Source: Prevotella sp. CAG:1320
GTDB taxonomy: Bacteria; Bacteroidota; Bacteroidia; Bacteroidales; Bacteroidaceae
Reading direction: 5' to 3'
Assembly: GCA_000435635.1 (NCBI GenBank)
Contig: FR882092.1
Span: forward strand, 1-35,757
DNA: 35,757 bases
Shown: positions 34,234-35,757 of the stretch, piece by piece
How positions within the stretch are numbered: the first letter of the stretch is position 1
How the letters are laid out: the number at the start of each line of letters is the position of its first letter
Made by a program: the position numbers and the translations under genes
The notes under the pieces: generated by a model
What the model was told of the DNA's origin: nothing
The model's input: only the letters and a program-made list of their open reading frames with translations
Databases searched by the model: none

Positions 34234-35688
34234 TCATAGAACACTATTGCGTACAAGCATCTTACCTTTTTCAAGCCTTTCCCAATTATCAATACTGTCC
34301 TTTGCAACAGATTCCTCGGCATTAATGATTGCCTGAATAATATCATGCTGTACTTTCTTCTCGGCATCGTGTCTTTGTGCCTGAAGATCCATCTCCAGTT
34401 GATTATCACCATGCAGCATCTTATAACAATAATCCTGATACTCCTGACTATGAAGGTACTTTTTCAGTTCCTCTTCTTGATGATAAACCCGTAGCTCATA
34501 TTGACCGGCTTTTGACACGACCTTGACTATACTCGGAAGAAGTTCTATCACAAAGAACATGGCTCTGATAAACCACAGGAGAAACATAAAATCCTTATTT
34601 ACAAACTCTTCTGTTTCATAAGTATACGTTTTTCCATCAGTTCCCATTCGCTCATGCGTAACCTTATGAGTCTTATATATTGCATGAGCCAGAACAGCAT
34701 AGTATAATGTAAAGTTATTACCGTTTCTAAAACGCTCATCCGTCTTGTTTAGGGACTCTTCAGCCCTGGCCTGATAACTGACACTTGTTGAATCTACACG
34801 TTGTTTCTCCCTATCAGTTCTCGCGATATTTTCCTTCGCCACTCTCAATGCATCTGACAGTTGTGCAATCTCATTGTCAAGTTCTGATATACGTGCATTG
34901 ACTTTTGTATTCCACGCATTTCTTTCGCTTGCCATGACACTTCTCTGGTGGCTTATCTGAGAACGTAAGCCTGGGATTCTGTTCCTGCGATAGTCGGAGT
35001 TTGGAAGAGAATACAGTTCATTCAATTGACGTTGCAATCCATTTGCACTCCCCTGGGCATTATTATATGTCGTGGTATTGGGGTGATTAAGCATATTCAC
35101 CTCTCTCTGCCTTTCTGACCTCTTGTCGTTAATCGCCGTTATAATATCATCCTTTTTATTGGACTCGCTCTTCAATAACTGGTCCAAGGACTTTGATTTC
35201 GAATCATATTCGGCAGCCTGCTGCGCATCAAAGCTATCCTGATGTTGCTGTTTAAGCAAATCCGATTTATAGTTCTCGATGTCGTTTTGGATGAAACCAT
35301 TGAAAACAAGCAGCTCCAATGGGATTGACATAATACCGGCAACCAAAATAGCCAGAAAACCTCTAAAAACAAGAGGCAAGACATAATAAGACTTCTTGTA
35401 AGGATCCTTTTTTAAGGTAACGACAAGACTTCTATCAATACTAAAGATAAGCAAAGACCAAAACAGGCCAAAAACTAAAGTCCACAAGGCATCTTCCGTA
35501 AAATACCATGCAGCCGAAGAGCCTGCTGCGAAGCCTACTAAGGAAGTCATCAGGATGGTCATCCCTATGGCTTCATATTTCTTATAGTCGAGTGGACACA
35601 AAGATAACATCTCTATATCTGCTCCTGCGACAAACCACAGAAAACGTGTAAAATAGCTTACTTCTCTAGTAGTGTTAGAATTACTCAT
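34234..35688 (-). CDS. DUF4407-like membrane protein with long coiled coil
   Basis: The 484-residue protein matches the DUF4407 layout. Three helices lie in the first 130 residues (IGMTILMTSLVGFAAGSSAAW; LWTLVFGLFWSLLIFSIDRSLVV, with the family's D-R pair; VFRGFLAILVAGIMSIPLELLVF). A large charged coiled-coil insert follows (about 145-335, with NEIAQLSDALRVAKENIARTD), then a fourth helix near 370-395 (FMFLLWFIRAMFFVIELLPSIVKVV) and a charged cytoplasmic tail. The insert would lie in the periplasm. Function is unknown for the family; relatives tend to occur in accessory clusters. It is the first gene of the minus-strand block visible here, and its ATG is about 70 bases from the window edge, so an upstream partner gene may be out of view. 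Confidence 0.82.
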   Translation of the reverse strand: MSNSNTTREVSYFTRFLWFVAGADIEMLSLCPLDYKKYEAIGMTILMTSLVGFAAGSSAAWYFTEDALWTLVFGLFWSLLIFSIDRSLVVTLKKDPYKKSYYVLPLVFRGFLAILVAGIMSIPLELLVFNGFIQNDIENYKSDLLKQQHQDSFDAQQAAEYDSKSKSLDQLLKSESNKKDDIITAINDKRSERQREVNMLNHPNTTTYNNAQGSANGLQRQLNELYSLPNSDYRRNRIPGLRSQISHQRSVMASERNAWNTKVNARISELDNEIAQLSDALRVAKENIARTDREKQRVDSTSVSYQARAEESLNKTDERFRNGNNFTLYYAVLAHAIYKTHKVTHERMGTDGKTYTYETEEFVNKDFMFLLWFIRAMFFVIELLPSIVKVVSKAGQYELRVYHQEEELKKYLHSQEYQDYCYKMLHGDNQLEMDLQAQRHDAEKKVQHDIIQAIINAEESVAKDSIDNWERLEKGKMLVRNSVL

Positions 35689-35757
35689 CTGTCAATGTTT
35701 TACTATATTATTACACTGCTGTCCAAAGAAAATATCTTAGACATGATTTAAATTAAT

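Noticed and set aside
1..35757. tRNA, rRNA, CRISPR or cyclic-nucleotide sensor genes
   Set aside because: I looked for them, especially because known CHAT/caspase cascades are CRISPR-linked, and found none.

Overview
The window is a piece of a Bacteroidota chromosome, most likely Bacteroidales and possibly Prevotellaceae-like. Three things point there: promoters of the Bacteroides type (TTTG, then 19-21 bases, then TAnnTTTG), almost no Shine-Dalgarno sequences, and typical gene content (lipoprotein TamA homologue, K+-dependent membrane pyrophosphatase, fused HisB, paired ECF sigma and anti-sigma genes). The genus is inference. All calls were made by reading the sequence, without database searches.

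Positions 1-11,360 are ordinary core genome: dapA (-), truA and an EamA-type transporter (+), hppA (-), a TamL-like outer-membrane lipoprotein (-), a TrmH-type rRNA/tRNA methyltransferase, a six-helix membrane protein, hisB and an orphan vsr (+). Between hisB and vsr a minus-strand Bacteroides-type promoter and an intrinsic terminator frame a candidate small RNA of about 125 nt. Two intergenic regions carry a dispersed palindromic motif with core AAACAAGTT.

Positions 11,360-14,860 are a junction zone: a perfect 34-bp inverted repeat, a terminator, a near-perfect promoter, a 10-bp tandem repeat (TGAGAC iterons), a 548-residue protein made of a four-cysteine finger plus about eight tandem helix-turn-helix modules, and an IS4-family insertion sequence with no visible target duplication. 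The IS abuts a decapitated CHAT-protease gene.

Positions 14,860-35,757 are a more AT-rich accessory block. After the CHAT remnant and one or two small plus-strand genes, everything to the window edge is on the minus strand. In order of transcription: a DUF4407-like membrane/coiled-coil protein; a small anti-sigma-module protein; two unlisted tiny genes (one very acidic, one very basic); a secreted TPR protein ending in a retropepsin-like protease; an ECF-like sigma factor; a transmembrane anti-sigma-like protein with three cytoplasmic modules and a TPR tail; a terminator; three unfamiliar proteins; a PIF1-like helicase with a TPR-like tail; an aspartic protease with two D-T/S-A/G lobes; then a tightly coupled operon (four ATGA overlaps) with an anchored unknown protein, a membrane-anchored caspase, two membrane proteins, a membrane-anchored TPR-CHAT protease and three more membrane-anchored unknowns.

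My main inference is that this block is a multi-protease signalling or abortive-response system. Caspase, CHAT and retropepsin-like proteases, most of them membrane-bound or exported, sit beside a sigma/anti-sigma pair whose anti-sigma crosses the membrane. Known CRISPR-linked systems (Craspase, SAVED-CHAT with PCaspase) already join CHAT/caspase proteolysis to sigma-factor control. Here no CRISPR or cyclic-nucleotide sensor is visible and the proteases appear to act at the membrane. The function, and whether the genes form one system, are not shown by sequence alone.
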